Of a DNA stretch of 8,370 bases, positions 1 through 6,278 are shown piece by piece. The stretch comes from a bacterium (GTDB taxonomy: Bacteria; CAIJMQ01; JAADFP01): assembly GCA_027021085.1 (NCBI GenBank), contig JALUVB010000255.1:1-8370 (forward strand), written 5' to 3'. Numbering within the stretch: position 1 is the first letter of the stretch; the number at the start of each line of letters is the position of its first letter. The translations under genes and the position numbers were made by a program. The notes beneath the pieces were generated by a model. The model searched no databases, was not told the DNA's origin, and saw only the letters and a program-made list of their open reading frames with translations.

Positions 1-125
1 AAAACCGCTCCATAGAGGAGACCCTGAATCTGGGCTGGGAGCTCTTGACCATGCTGCCCACCTCCGAACTGCGCAGAATAAGGCCGGAGTTTGTGAAGAA
101 ATACCTCCCTACCGTCAAGCGGTAA
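1..125 (+). CDS. atpB: V/A-type ATP synthase subunit B, C-terminal end (5' partial)
   Basis: The frame starting at base 3 is open from the window edge to TAA at 123-125 and encodes about 40 residues. It begins [15 protein letters not shown] and continues through [14 protein letters not shown] to KKYLP. This is the conserved C-terminal helical tail of subunit B, the non-catalytic nucleotide-binding subunit of V/A-type (archaeal/vacuolar-type) ATP synthases, which alternates with subunit A in the soluble head of the membrane enzyme. The RSIEE(T/S)L..W.LL..LP..EL.RI pattern is what I recognise; only the tail is visible, so the nucleotide-binding region cannot be checked. In most operons subunit D follows B directly, but here about 500 bases of repeats follow. 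The gene is known as atpB or ntpB depending on the organism. Confidence 0.8.
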   Translation, partial: NRSIEETLNLGWELLTMLPTSELRRIRPEFVKKYLPTVKR

Positions 126-170
126 TCGGATCTCCCGACACCTATATATATCGGATAGTTGCCAGTTCCC

Positions 171-192
171 TGTCCCGGCGCACGTCGGGACA
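171..192. repeat. Inverted repeat (hairpin) TGTCCCG...CGGGACA
   Basis: The arms TGTCCCG (171-177) and CGGGACA (186-192) are perfect complements around an eight-base centre that can pair further. No T-run follows, so it is not a standard terminator. Related GC-rich hairpins occur at 244-261, 569-586, 7787-7804 and 8152-8167, so it is probably one module of the repeat family. Confidence 0.6.
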
Positions 193-242
193 CCTATCCC
201 CCCATGTTAGGCTATGATCTAAAAGTTGTGAGTTGCCAGTTT

Positions 243-350
243 CTCCCGATGAACATCGGGACCAGTTCTGCCTATCCACCCCATGTTAGACTATAGACAT
301 CAGACTTTAGACATTAGACGGGAAAGACACATGATACGGGGGACCAACTC
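243..350 (+). repeat. Left copy of inverted long repeat block
   Basis: This 108-nt block matches the reverse complement of 7699-7805 with a single inserted C (in CTATCCACCCC here versus CTATCACCCC there) and no other difference that I can see. It starts with the palindrome TCCCGATGAACATCGGGA, passes through TAGAC words, and ends in a non-periodic anchor at about 319-350 containing GGGAAAGACACATG and GGGGGACCAACTC. Near-identity in non-coding DNA 7.4 kb apart implies recent copying or gene conversion. Confidence 0.9.
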
Positions 351-460
351 GCTATTTACTGTTCACTATTTACTATTTACTATCTCCCCTCACTACCCGC
401 TACTCACTACTATCTACTCCCTACTATTCACTATTCACTGCTTACTGTTCACTATCTATC
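351..460 (+). repeat. Heptad word array (TTYACTR / CTACT type)
   Basis: Seven-base words follow one another with an invariant ACT core, such as TTTACTG, TTCACTA, TTTACTA, then CTCACTA, CTCCCTA, and TTCACTG, CTTACTG, TTCACTA. The first base of each word recurs every seven positions with occasional slips. The same words appear on the opposite strand at 7606-7701 and 7862-7910. Confidence 0.8.
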
Positions 461-494
461 CTCCCAGTCTAATGTCTCAAGTCTATAGTCCAAG

Positions 495-529
495 AGTTGT
501 GAGTTGCGAGTTATTAGTTGCCAGTTCCG
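495..529 (+). repeat. AGTTNNN heptad array, five units
   Basis: Five back-to-back heptads with an invariant AGTT: AGTTGTG, AGTTGCG, AGTTATT, AGTTGCC, AGTTCCG. The invariant part is four bases and the variable part three. It is a third word family, beside the ACT and TAGAC families, with the same period of seven. Confidence 0.8.
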
Positions 530-622
530 CCTGTGCCTCCGCCTATATACGGGAGAATTGTGAGTTGCTCCCGATGAACATCGGGACCAGTTCTGCCTAT
601 CACCTCACACCTAGTTCTCCCA

Positions 623-652
623 TTGACACGCTGTCTATTTTTAAGCTATAAC
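623..652 (+). promoter_or_regulatory. σ70-type promoter carried at the repeat end, reading into the deaminase gene
   Basis: TTGACA at 623-628, an 18-nt spacer and TATAAC at 647-652 make a strong housekeeping promoter. The predicted start is near 659, about 16 nt before the ATG at 676. The promoter lies inside a 39-nt block (615-653) identical to the reverse complement of 7504-7542, so it is part of the repeat and not private to this gene. Confidence 0.75.
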
Positions 653-675
653 TTTGGTAGAGAAATTTAATATTT

Positions 676-1257
676 ATGAAATTGTTAGAGTTTAAATTTA
701 GTCTTCCGGGCTGGGTGGAGGGTTTCCTGCGGGAAAGAGGAAGTAAATTTTCCACTGTGGAGAAGCGTATGCGTTTTGTGGTGGATTTGGCACGGCGGAA
801 CGTGCAGAAGCGCTCAGGTGGCCCTTTTGCTGCCGGTATATTTGACGAAAAAGGAACCCTCATTGCTCCCGGAGTTAACATAGTTGTTGCCAGTAACTGC
901 TCTATTTTACATGCTGAAATAGTGGCAATAATACTGGCGCAGAAAAGGTTAGGTTGCTATGACATAGGAGCCGGGGATGAGAGCCACTATGAGTTGGTTA
1001 CCTCGACAGAGCCGTGTGCCATGTGCTTGGGAGCCATTCCCTGGTCGGGAATTTCCTGTGTAGTCTGCGGTGCACGGAGTGAAGATGCACAAAGTATTGG
1101 TTTTGACGAGGGCGCTAAGCCACCGGATTGGCAGCATGCAATGCAGAAGAGAGGAATTAAGGTGGTACAGGATGTTCTCCGCCCGGAAGCTATTTCAGTA
1201 TTAAAAGAATATGCTCGCGGGGGTGGCCCTATATACAATGCCGGAAAGAGGCGATAG
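676..1257 (+). CDS. Zinc-dependent nucleoside/nucleobase deaminase (CMP/dCMP or guanine deaminase-like)
   Basis: This 193-aa cytosolic protein has the cytidine-deaminase-fold signature: HAE at residues 79-81 (zinc-ligand His and catalytic Glu) and PCAMC at 113-117 (zinc ligands Cys114 and Cys117). GGPFAAGIFD (48-57) forms the substrate-binding strand, and IGFDEG (141-146) resembles the C-terminal region of guanine deaminases. The family hydrolytically deaminates purine or pyrimidine bases or nucleosides; the substrate cannot be read from sequence alone, though the GFD motif leans toward guanine. The N-terminus is about 30 residues longer than in B. subtilis guanine deaminase. A second start at 769 (GGAG at 759-762, 6-nt spacing) would give a 162-aa protein of typical length, while the 676 start lacks a good Shine-Dalgarno sequence. 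I keep 676 because residues 10-40 (LPGWVEGF...ERMRFV-like) look like a conserved extension. It is transcribed from the repeat-borne promoter and converges on the radical SAM gene. Confidence 0.85.
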   Translation: MKLLEFKFSLPGWVEGFLRERGSKFSTVEKRMRFVVDLARRNVQKRSGGPFAAGIFDEKGTLIAPGVNIVVASNCSILHAEIVAIILAQKRLGCYDIGAGDESHYELVTSTEPCAMCLGAIPWSGISCVVCGARSEDAQSIGFDEGAKPPDWQHAMQKRGIKVVQDVLRPEAISVLKEYARGGGPIYNAGKRR

Positions 1258-1374
1258 AACTCCCTTTTATCCCGCTGCTTCTCTTCCGGGGTATCTCCCC
1301 CAATATCCCATTCGCTGGAGAGCCTGAGACTACCGTCTGCCGACATTCAGCAAGCAACTATTAAGACTTGCCGG

Positions 1375-2910
1375 CTAAAATCCCGAAGCCACCTTATGAG
1401 ATTCCTCGCCCGCAAATTTCTCTAATACACCCTTATTTAAAATGCAGCCCGGGTCAGGTGCTTCCAGGTCCCCAAAGTAGGCATATGCTCTGGCCACACA
1501 ACCACCGCATACACTGAAGTACTTACCCCGGCAACCGCATCTATCCAGATGTTTCCGTCTATTTCTTATCTTTGCCATAATCGGCGAAGTATCCCAGACT
1601 TCAATGATATGCTCTCCCTTTATCTCCCCCTCTTTCTTTATGTTGCCTATTACAAGATTGGGCATAAATACGCAGGGAGTTATTGATCCGTCAGGTTGCA
1701 GTGAGAGATAGGCTCTTCCTGCGCCACATCCGCCGATGAGTTCTACCAGGCTTTCCAGTTTCTCGCTGTTTCCGGAGGAAAAGTGTCCCAGCACAGTTAA
1801 GTTTCCTTCTCCCCTTTCATACATTTGCCTGCAATATCTGCCGAACTGGGGGGCAGTGGATAAAAGGGTTTCTTTTCCATTCTGAAGGTCCCGGTAAAAT
1901 ATTTCAAAGAGTCTTTCTCTTTCATCGCAGGTCAAATCATTTACCATGTCGGCTCTCCCGCAGGGAATGTAGTTATAGCAGACAATCTTTCTTATGCCCA
2001 ATTCATCTCTCAGCTTGAGCATTTTGGGGATTTCATCCTGCAGGATGGCATTTTCTCGCGCCACGGTAAAGGATATGCAGGTTTTATCACCTTCCCCTGC
2101 CTTCACCAGGTTTTTTATTCCTCTTATTGTCCTTTCAAAAGCGCCTTTCACTCCCCGGAAAGTATCATGCACCTCCGGGCTGGCTCCGTCCAGACTCACC
2201 CCGTAGTAAGCAAACCCCATTTCTTTTAATCGCCAGGCTACTTCTTCTGTAATCAGCGTCCCGTTTGTATTTATAGACATATAAAGGCCATTTTCTTTTC
2301 CTATCCTGGCCAGTTCCCAGAACATGGGGTCCATCAGCGGCTCTCCCCCCGCAAAGGCAAAAGTCGGTATGTTTAATTTACATATTTCTTCCATGACTTT
2401 TACTTTCTCTTCCTTGCTGAGTTTGTTAGGTAGGCCCTTGGAGAGAACACCGGCATCTTCGTAACAATGTTTACATCTTAAATTGCATTTTGCCGTGGTG
2501 TTCCAGACCAGCATCAAGGGTTCGGCAAATACCATGGGCATGCTTACTCCGTATTTCTCTATGGTCTTTGCTACATTTAAAACTGCTCTTTTGAGTTTGG
2601 GGTTTTTTACTGCGGCAGGAAAACTCTCCTTCTCCAGGTTAAAGAGCCTTCTCAAATGCTCAAAGATTATGTAGGGGAGCACGGTTTCCGGGTCCTTAAA
2701 GACTCTCTCCAGGAGAGGGCGGTCATCTTTGCTGTATTTTTCTACCAGATGCTCCAGCCTGGTCTTCCCGTGGCCTTCCTCTTTCAGGAAATCCCCCACT
2801 CTTTTTCTTATAAATTCAGAGTTCAGGAGTGTGAATAAGCTGTTAGATTTAAACTGGGAGGAAAGCTTCACGGGATCAAAAGGAAAGCCGTTAAGATTCC
2901 ATAAACCCAT
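1375..2910 (-). CDS. Radical SAM/SPASM domain protein
   Basis: This is a 511-aa protein. The radical SAM motif CNLRCKHC gives Cys142, Cys146 and Cys149, which hold the SAM-binding 4Fe-4S cluster, and GGEP lies at 188-191. The C-terminal SPASM region carries Cys395, Cys413, Cys458, Cys460, Cys468, Cys471 and Cys489, ending in CGGCVARAY...GD...DPGC, which resembles AhbD/NirJ-type and peptide-modifying enzymes that bind two auxiliary 4Fe-4S clusters. About 130 residues of helical, charged N-terminal region precede the core. It should reductively cleave SAM to modify a peptide, protein or cofactor; I see no precursor peptide gene next to it, so the substrate is unknown. The start is ATG at 2910, set by AGGAGG at 2919-2924 with 8-nt spacing; a GTG at 2919 lies inside this site and is unlikely. 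It follows the transposase-derived gene by 15 nt, so the two are probably co-transcribed. Confidence 0.88.
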   Translation of the reverse strand: MGLWNLNGFPFDPVKLSSQFKSNSLFTLLNSEFIRKRVGDFLKEEGHGKTRLEHLVEKYSKDDRPLLERVFKDPETVLPYIIFEHLRRLFNLEKESFPAAVKNPKLKRAVLNVAKTIEKYGVSMPMVFAEPLMLVWNTTAKCNLRCKHCYEDAGVLSKGLPNKLSKEEKVKVMEEICKLNIPTFAFAGGEPLMDPMFWELARIGKENGLYMSINTNGTLITEEVAWRLKEMGFAYYGVSLDGASPEVHDTFRGVKGAFERTIRGIKNLVKAGEGDKTCISFTVARENAILQDEIPKMLKLRDELGIRKIVCYNYIPCGRADMVNDLTCDERERLFEIFYRDLQNGKETLLSTAPQFGRYCRQMYERGEGNLTVLGHFSSGNSEKLESLVELIGGCGAGRAYLSLQPDGSITPCVFMPNLVIGNIKKEGEIKGEHIIEVWDTSPIMAKIRNRRKHLDRCGCRGKYFSVCGGCVARAYAYFGDLEAPDPGCILNKGVLEKFAGEESHKVASGF

Positions 2911-2918
2911 TTTTCTCA

Positions 2919-2924
2919 CCTCCT
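2919..2924 (-). promoter_or_regulatory. Ribosome binding site fixing the radical SAM start
   Basis: AGGAGG on the minus strand lies 8 nt before ATG at 2910 and just after the TAA (2926-2928) of the upstream gene. The spacing suggests translational coupling and excludes the overlapping GTG at 2919 as start. Confidence 0.8.
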
Positions 2925-2925
2925 T

Positions 2926-3408
2926 TTAGTACTCAGGTTCAAAATCACCTTTTTTGCGCAGGTCCTTTAGACTCAGGTTTGCTTCCTTGAGAATGCGGCG
3001 TATGGTTTCGTGGCTTATTTCGAGTACAATCCGCTTTTTTTCCAGGTAATCCTTGAGACCGTGGAGCGTCCAATGGGTGGCGAAAACACCGAGCTTTCTG
3101 GGGGGCTGTCTTACAATGCTGAGTAATTTATCTTTGAAACTTTCATCAAATCTCTTTTTCAATCCTACCCTGGGAGCCTCTAAAAGAGAGCTCAACCCTT
3201 TCCGGTTAAACCGATGTATCCATTTCCTTAAATTGATGGGATGGAGATTCACTATGCGGGAGATTTCCGGTATCTTGTATTTATGTTCGCTGGAGAGAAG
3301 GATAATGCGGGCTCTTTTTCGGAGATGGTACTCCCCCTCTTTTAGGATCTTTTCAAGAATCTTTTTCTCTTCCAGGCTGGGTTTTCTGGCAAATACCAAC
3401 TTACCCAT
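2926..3408 (-). CDS. IS630-type transposase DNA-binding half (no DDE domain)
   Basis: This 160-aa protein matches the N-terminal part of IS630-family transposases. A first helix-turn-helix spans about residues 25-75 (ARIILLSSEH, IPEISRIVNLHPINLRKWIHRF, GLSSLLEAPRVG), and a second winged-helix-like region spans about 85-145 (WTLHGLKDYL, ISHETIRRIL). The full transposase has a DDE catalytic domain of roughly 170-200 more residues; here the protein stops at GDFEPEY, close to the usual junction between the two halves. The following DNA is the radical SAM ribosome binding site, so no catalytic remnant remains. I saw no terminal inverted repeats. It may be a remnant, or a transposase DNA-binding domain now used as a regulator. 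The intact frame, its own promoter and 15-nt coupling to the next gene favour retained expression; the regulatory role is inference. Confidence 0.75.
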   Translation of the reverse strand: MGKLVFARKPSLEEKKILEKILKEGEYHLRKRARIILLSSEHKYKIPEISRIVNLHPINLRKWIHRFNRKGLSSLLEAPRVGLKKRFDESFKDKLLSIVRQPPRKLGVFATHWTLHGLKDYLEKKRIVLEISHETIRRILKEANLSLKDLRKKGDFEPEY

Positions 3409-3417
3409 TTCTCCATT

Positions 3418-3445
3418 ATTATAATACTTTTTTTGAAAAAATCAA
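3418..3445 (-). promoter_or_regulatory. Promoter of the transposase-derived gene and radical SAM unit
   Basis: On the minus strand, TTGATT (3440-3445), a 16-nt spacer and a perfect TATAAT (3418-3423) precede the ATG at 3408 by only 9 nt. Transcription would start at or within a few bases of the start codon, giving a leaderless or nearly leaderless mRNA. The only Shine-Dalgarno-like bases, GGAG, sit 2 nt from the ATG. Confidence 0.5.
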
Positions 3446-3459
3446 TATGTTTTATGTGA

Positions 3460-3472
3460 AATTCCTGGAATT
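3460..3472. promoter_or_regulatory. 13-nt perfect palindrome in the divergent region
   Basis: AATTCCTGGAATT has 6-bp perfect arms around one central T. It lies 14 nt upstream of the minus-strand -35 and 34 nt upstream of the plus-strand -35, a place suited to an activator or a shared repressor. The protein that would bind it is unknown. Confidence 0.4.
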
Positions 3473-3506
3473 AGCGGAAAAATCCGGATAAATTTAGAAA
3501 ATTCTC

Positions 3507-3535
3507 TTGACAGATGTAAAGTTTTGGGTTAGAAT
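3507..3535 (+). promoter_or_regulatory. σ70-type promoter of the regulator-hybrid cluster protein operon
   Basis: TTGACA (3507-3512), a 17-nt spacer and TAGAAT (3530-3535) give a near-consensus promoter with a predicted start near 3542 and a leader of about 30 nt to the ATG at 3572. No other convincing promoter appears before 6678, so all five genes likely depend on it. Confidence 0.75.
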
Positions 3536-3538
3536 TAC

Positions 3539-3551
3539 TTAGGAGTCCTAA
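3539..3551. promoter_or_regulatory. Candidate operator of the MarR-type regulator
   Basis: TTAGGAGTCCTAA is a perfect palindrome with 6-bp arms and a one-base centre, beginning 3 nt after the -10 box and covering the predicted transcription start. MarR-family repressors commonly bind such dyads in their own promoters, so autorepression is the simplest reading. The binding itself is inferred. Confidence 0.55.
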
Positions 3552-3571
3552 ATAAATTAAGGGAATCAAAT

Positions 3572-4168
3572 ATGGAAATTGAAGAAAAGATAGTATCCGC
3601 CCTGGAGAAATTGACTCAGGTGAATCGTATTCTTCTCTGGGATGTCTCGAAGAGAGAGAACCTGAGCCCCATTCAGATTCAGTTTCTCCTGTACATCTCC
3701 AGGCATAAGGAAGAATCTTCCACGATAGGCAAACTGGCGGAAGAGTTTGGTTTGACTCCTGCTACGGTAAGCGAGGCGGTGAATTCGCTGGAGGAGAAGG
3801 GGCTGCTTTTGCGGAAGCAATCAAAGAAAGATGGGAGGGTTTTTGCCCTTACTCTCACTTTTGCCGGCAAGGAAGCAGTAAAAAAAATAGCTAACTGGTC
3901 AGATGCGTTGAAAAAGCATATAGAAAAACTTCCCTTGCAGGGGAAGGAGGTAACGTTAAAATTTCTTCTGGATCTCATAAAGAGTCTCTACGAGTCCGGA
4001 GTGATAAGCGTGGCCAGGTTGTGTTTTACCTGTGCAAACTTTGTCATGGATGCACGTCCAGAATCTTCCAAACCTTATTATTGCAAATTAACCAATATGG
4101 CTTTTTCAAATTCCGAGGTGAATGTAGATTGTTCAGGTTTCGTACCCAAAAAAAAGAAGGAGGGTTAA
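3572..4168 (+). CDS. MarR-family regulator with a C-terminal four-Cys cluster
   Basis: This 198-aa protein has a MarR winged helix at about residues 30-110: LSPIQIQFLLYI, IGKLAEEFGLTPATVSEAVNSLEEKGLL as the helix-turn-helix, and a wing with KKDGRVFALTLT. After a helical dimerisation region comes a tail with Cys151, Cys154, Cys171 and Cys187 (C-X2-C-X16-C-X15-C), which could hold a metal ion or an Fe-S cluster. Placed first in an operon with a hybrid cluster protein, it probably senses NO or redox state through this cluster and controls the operon; this is inference. AAGGGA at 3559-3564 is the ribosome binding site. The stop is 3 nt before the next start, and the next gene's AGGAGG lies inside its last codons, implying coupled translation. 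Confidence 0.85.
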   Translation: MEIEEKIVSALEKLTQVNRILLWDVSKRENLSPIQIQFLLYISRHKEESSTIGKLAEEFGLTPATVSEAVNSLEEKGLLLRKQSKKDGRVFALTLTFAGKEAVKKIANWSDALKKHIEKLPLQGKEVTLKFLLDLIKSLYESGVISVARLCFTCANFVMDARPESSKPYYCKLTNMAFSNSEVNVDCSGFVPKKKKEG

Positions 4169-4171
4169 GAA

Positions 4172-5473
4172 ATGGAAAGGTTGGAAATGTTTTGTTACCA
4201 GTGTTCACAAACCGTAAAAGGAGATGGCTGTACTCATGTGGGAGTATGTGGAAAGCAGCCGACAGTGGCCAGGCTGCAGGATAACCTTATTTTTTCTATT
4301 AAAGGTATCTCTGCCTATGCCTACCATGCCCGGGAGCTGGGAGCTACCGATCCGGAGGTGGATGCATTCTTCAGCCAGGGGATTTATTCCACCTTGACCA
4401 ATGTTAACTTTGATGCAGGAAGCTTCGTGAAGTTAGCTCTGGAATCAGGGAAGATAAACCTCAAGGTAATGAAACTGCTGAAAGATGCTCACATCAAGGC
4501 TTACGGTGAGCCCGAACCCACGGAAGTGCAGACGGGAACGCGCAAGGGCAAGGGAATTCTGGTTACCGGACACGGGTTAAAGGCACTGGAAGAATTGCTT
4601 AAGCAGACAGAAGGAACCGGCATAAATGTTTATACCCATTCTGAAATGCTGCCTGCACATGGATATCCAGGACTCAAGAAGTATAAGCACCTTGTGGGTA
4701 ATCTGGGACGTGCCTGGTACGACCAGAAAAGGTTATTCTCTGAGTATCCCGTGGCTATTTTAGCTACTTCTAACTGTGTGCTACTTCCGAAGGAAGAGTA
4801 CAAAGACAGGATATTTACCACAGGCGCGGCAGGACTTCCGGGAGTAAAGCACATTGAAGGATACGATTTCTCTCCGCTGATAGAGAAGGCTAAATCACTG
4901 CCGGATCTGGAAGAGAAGGAAGGGGAGGTAACACTTACTACGGGATTCTCAAAATCCGTGGTTCTTTCTTTGGCTGGTAAAATTAAGAGCCTGGTGGAGG
5001 CGGGGAAAATTAAACATTTTCTCCTGGTGGGCGGATGTGATGCTCCCACGCGAAAGGACGAGTATTACCGCGAGTTGGTTAAAATGCTTCCCCAGGATAC
5101 TGTTGTTTTGACCCTGGCCTGCGGAAAATTCAGGATAAACGACCTGGACCTGGGAGATATAGAGGGTATTCCCCGCTTGATTGACTTAGGGCAGTGCAAC
5201 GATGCCATTGTAGCAGTGGAAATCGCAGCTGCACTCTCTGACCTTTTTGGCTTGGAGATAAATGACCTGCCTCTTACCCTGGTGCTCATGTGGATGGAGC
5301 AGAAAGCAGTCTCTATTCTCTGGAGTCTCCTCTCACTGGGGATAAAGGGGATATACCTGGGTCCTATAGTTCCTGCCTGGGTCAACCAGGATATTCTTAA
5401 TGTTCTTGTGGAAGAGTATGATATTAAAATCATCGGTGACCCGCAGGAAGACATAAAAAACATCCTGGGGTGA
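4172..5473 (+). CDS. hcp: Hybrid cluster protein (hydroxylamine reductase), short class III-like form
   Basis: This 433-aa protein carries the N-terminal cluster motif Cys8, Cys11, Cys20, Cys26 (C-X2-C-X8-C-X5-C) and all the expected ligands of the 4Fe-2O-2S hybrid cluster: His134 (VTGHGL), Glu158 ([12 protein letters not shown]), Cys202, Cys289 (GGCDAP), Cys317 (LACGKF), Cys342 (LGQCNDA), Glu376 and Lys378 (MEQK). Class I proteins of sulfate reducers have about 550 residues; here the inter-cluster helical region is about 110 residues shorter, as in class III enzymes of thermophiles and archaea. The enzyme is cytoplasmic and reduces hydroxylamine in vitro; NO reductase and protein S-nitrosylation roles are reported for family members. 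AGGAGG at 4158-4163 with 8-nt spacing fixes the start at 4172 rather than the in-frame ATG at 4187. The next gene begins 19 nt after the stop. Confidence 0.95.
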   Translation: MERLEMFCYQCSQTVKGDGCTHVGVCGKQPTVARLQDNLIFSIKGISAYAYHARELGATDPEVDAFFSQGIYSTLTNVNFDAGSFVKLALESGKINLKVMKLLKDAHIKAYGEPEPTEVQTGTRKGKGILVTGHGLKALEELLKQTEGTGINVYTHSEMLPAHGYPGLKKYKHLVGNLGRAWYDQKRLFSEYPVAILATSNCVLLPKEEYKDRIFTTGAAGLPGVKHIEGYDFSPLIEKAKSLPDLEEKEGEVTLTTGFSKSVVLSLAGKIKSLVEAGKIKHFLLVGGCDAPTRKDEYYRELVKMLPQDTVVLTLACGKFRINDLDLGDIEGIPRLIDLGQCNDAIVAVEIAAALSDLFGLEINDLPLTLVLMWMEQKAVSILWSLLSLGIKGIYLGPIVPAWVNQDILNVLVEEYDIKIIGDPQEDIKNILG

Positions 5474-5492
5474 AGAAGGAGGTGCATAGAAA

Positions 5493-6278
5493 GTGAAGAG
5501 AAAAATAATCAGGATTGACGAGGATAAGTGCAACGGGTGTGGACTCTGTATACCAGGCTGTCCTGAGGCTGCTTTGCAGATTGTAGATACGCCGAAAGGG
5601 AAGAAGGCAAGACTGGTGAAGGAAATATTCTGCGACGGGCTGGGTGCGTGCCTGGGCAAATGTCCCCAGGGTGCTATTTCCATAGAAGAGAGAGATGCTG
5701 CTCCCTACAACGAAGAAGAGACTATTGAGTGGATAAAGAAAAATGCTCCGGAACGATTGGAGGAGCATCTGCGCCATTTAAAAGAGCATGCTCAGGAACT
5801 ACCCCAGTTCCACCAGCATAAAGTGATGGGCGGGTGCCCGGGAGCCAGGGAAATCTCCTGGGAGGATAAGGGAGAGGCGACTGAGACAGAGAGGGCAGCA
5901 AGAGAAGATATCCCTTCCCAGCTCAGGCAGTGGCCAGTGCAGATTACCCTGGTTTCCCCCCATGCACCCTATTTCAAGAATGCCCATATTCTTATCTGTG
6001 CAGATTGTGTGCCTTTTGCTTATGCCAATTTTCACCGCGATTTCCTCAAAGGAAAGACGGTGCTTGTAGGGTGCCCCAAACTTGACGACCTGGAAGCCTA
6101 CATTGAAAAGTTTACGCAGGTTTTCAGCGTAGCTTCTCCGCAACGCGTAACTGTGCTGCATATGGAAGTGCCTTGCTGTTTTGGCCTGGTATATGGGGTA
6201 AAAGAGGCTTTAAAAAGGTCTGGCAAGGATATCCCTTTTGAAGAAATTACCATCAGCATTGATGGCAAGGTAATATGA
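5493..6278 (+). CDS. 4Fe-4S ferredoxin-domain protein with Cys-rich C-terminal domain
   Basis: This 261-aa protein starts at GTG (AGGAGG at 5477-5482, 10-nt spacing). The N-terminus is a two-cluster ferredoxin domain: C13-X2-C16-X2-C19-X3-C23-P, then C47-X5-C53-X3-C57-P in the sequence CDGLGACLGKCP, where the usual middle Cys of the second motif is missing. The charged linker (about 68-145) contains GGCPGA (Cys115). A C-terminal domain (about 146-261) has ICADC (169, 172), VGCPK (194) and PCC (228, 229), enough for further metal or thiol chemistry. I recognise this architecture from anaerobes but not a proven function. Position directly after hcp suggests it passes electrons to the hybrid cluster protein. 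Its ATG/TGA overlap with the next gene (6275-6278) shows tight coupling. Confidence 0.8.
   Translation: MKRKIIRIDEDKCNGCGLCIPGCPEAALQIVDTPKGKKARLVKEIFCDGLGACLGKCPQGAISIEERDAAPYNEEETIEWIKKNAPERLEEHLRHLKEHAQELPQFHQHKVMGGCPGAREISWEDKGEATETERAAREDIPSQLRQWPVQITLVSPHAPYFKNAHILICADCVPFAYANFHRDFLKGKTVLVGCPKLDDLEAYIEKFTQVFSVASPQRVTVLHMEVPCCFGLVYGVKEALKRSGKDIPFEEITISIDGKVI

Larger units (their letters stand above)
126..614. repeat. Gene-free repeat mosaic, left side
   Basis: This stretch between the ATPase gene and the deaminase promoter is built from short interspersed words rather than a gene. It contains GTTGCCAGTTCC-like words (about 158-170, 234-243, 516-528), TAGAC words (285-320), a TTYACTR array (351-460), an AGTTNNN heptad array (495-529), and two copies of the palindrome TCCCGATGAACATCGGGA (244-261 and 569-586). 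A 37-nt segment at 568-604 repeats part of the 243-350 block. Reading frames here stay open only because seven-base words lacking stop codons are repeated; the conceptual proteins are low-complexity LFTIHYLLFTI strings. Confidence 0.85.

Noticed and set aside
351-460. CRISPR array
   Set aside because: Units are seven bases and contiguous, with no 24-37-nt direct repeats, no unique spacers of constant size and no cas genes.
283-651. Open reading frame on the plus strand giving a 122-aa LFTIHYLLFTI-type protein
   Set aside because: It is the translation of heptad words and hairpins; there is no ribosome binding site, and the same string arises from the inverted copy at 7506-7799.
2911-2919. 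GTG at 2919 as start of the radical SAM gene
   Set aside because: It overlaps the AGGAGG (2919-2924); ATG at 2910 has ideal 8-nt spacing.
3053-3424. Plus-strand frame of 123 aa opposite the transposase-derived gene
   Set aside because: The minus strand carries the recognisable HTH protein; the plus-strand frame resembles nothing and has no upstream signals.
4630-5687. Antisense frames of 116-140 aa opposite hcp and the ferredoxin-like gene
   Set aside because: They lie opposite clearly coding sequence, lack ribosome binding sites and show no recognisable protein features.
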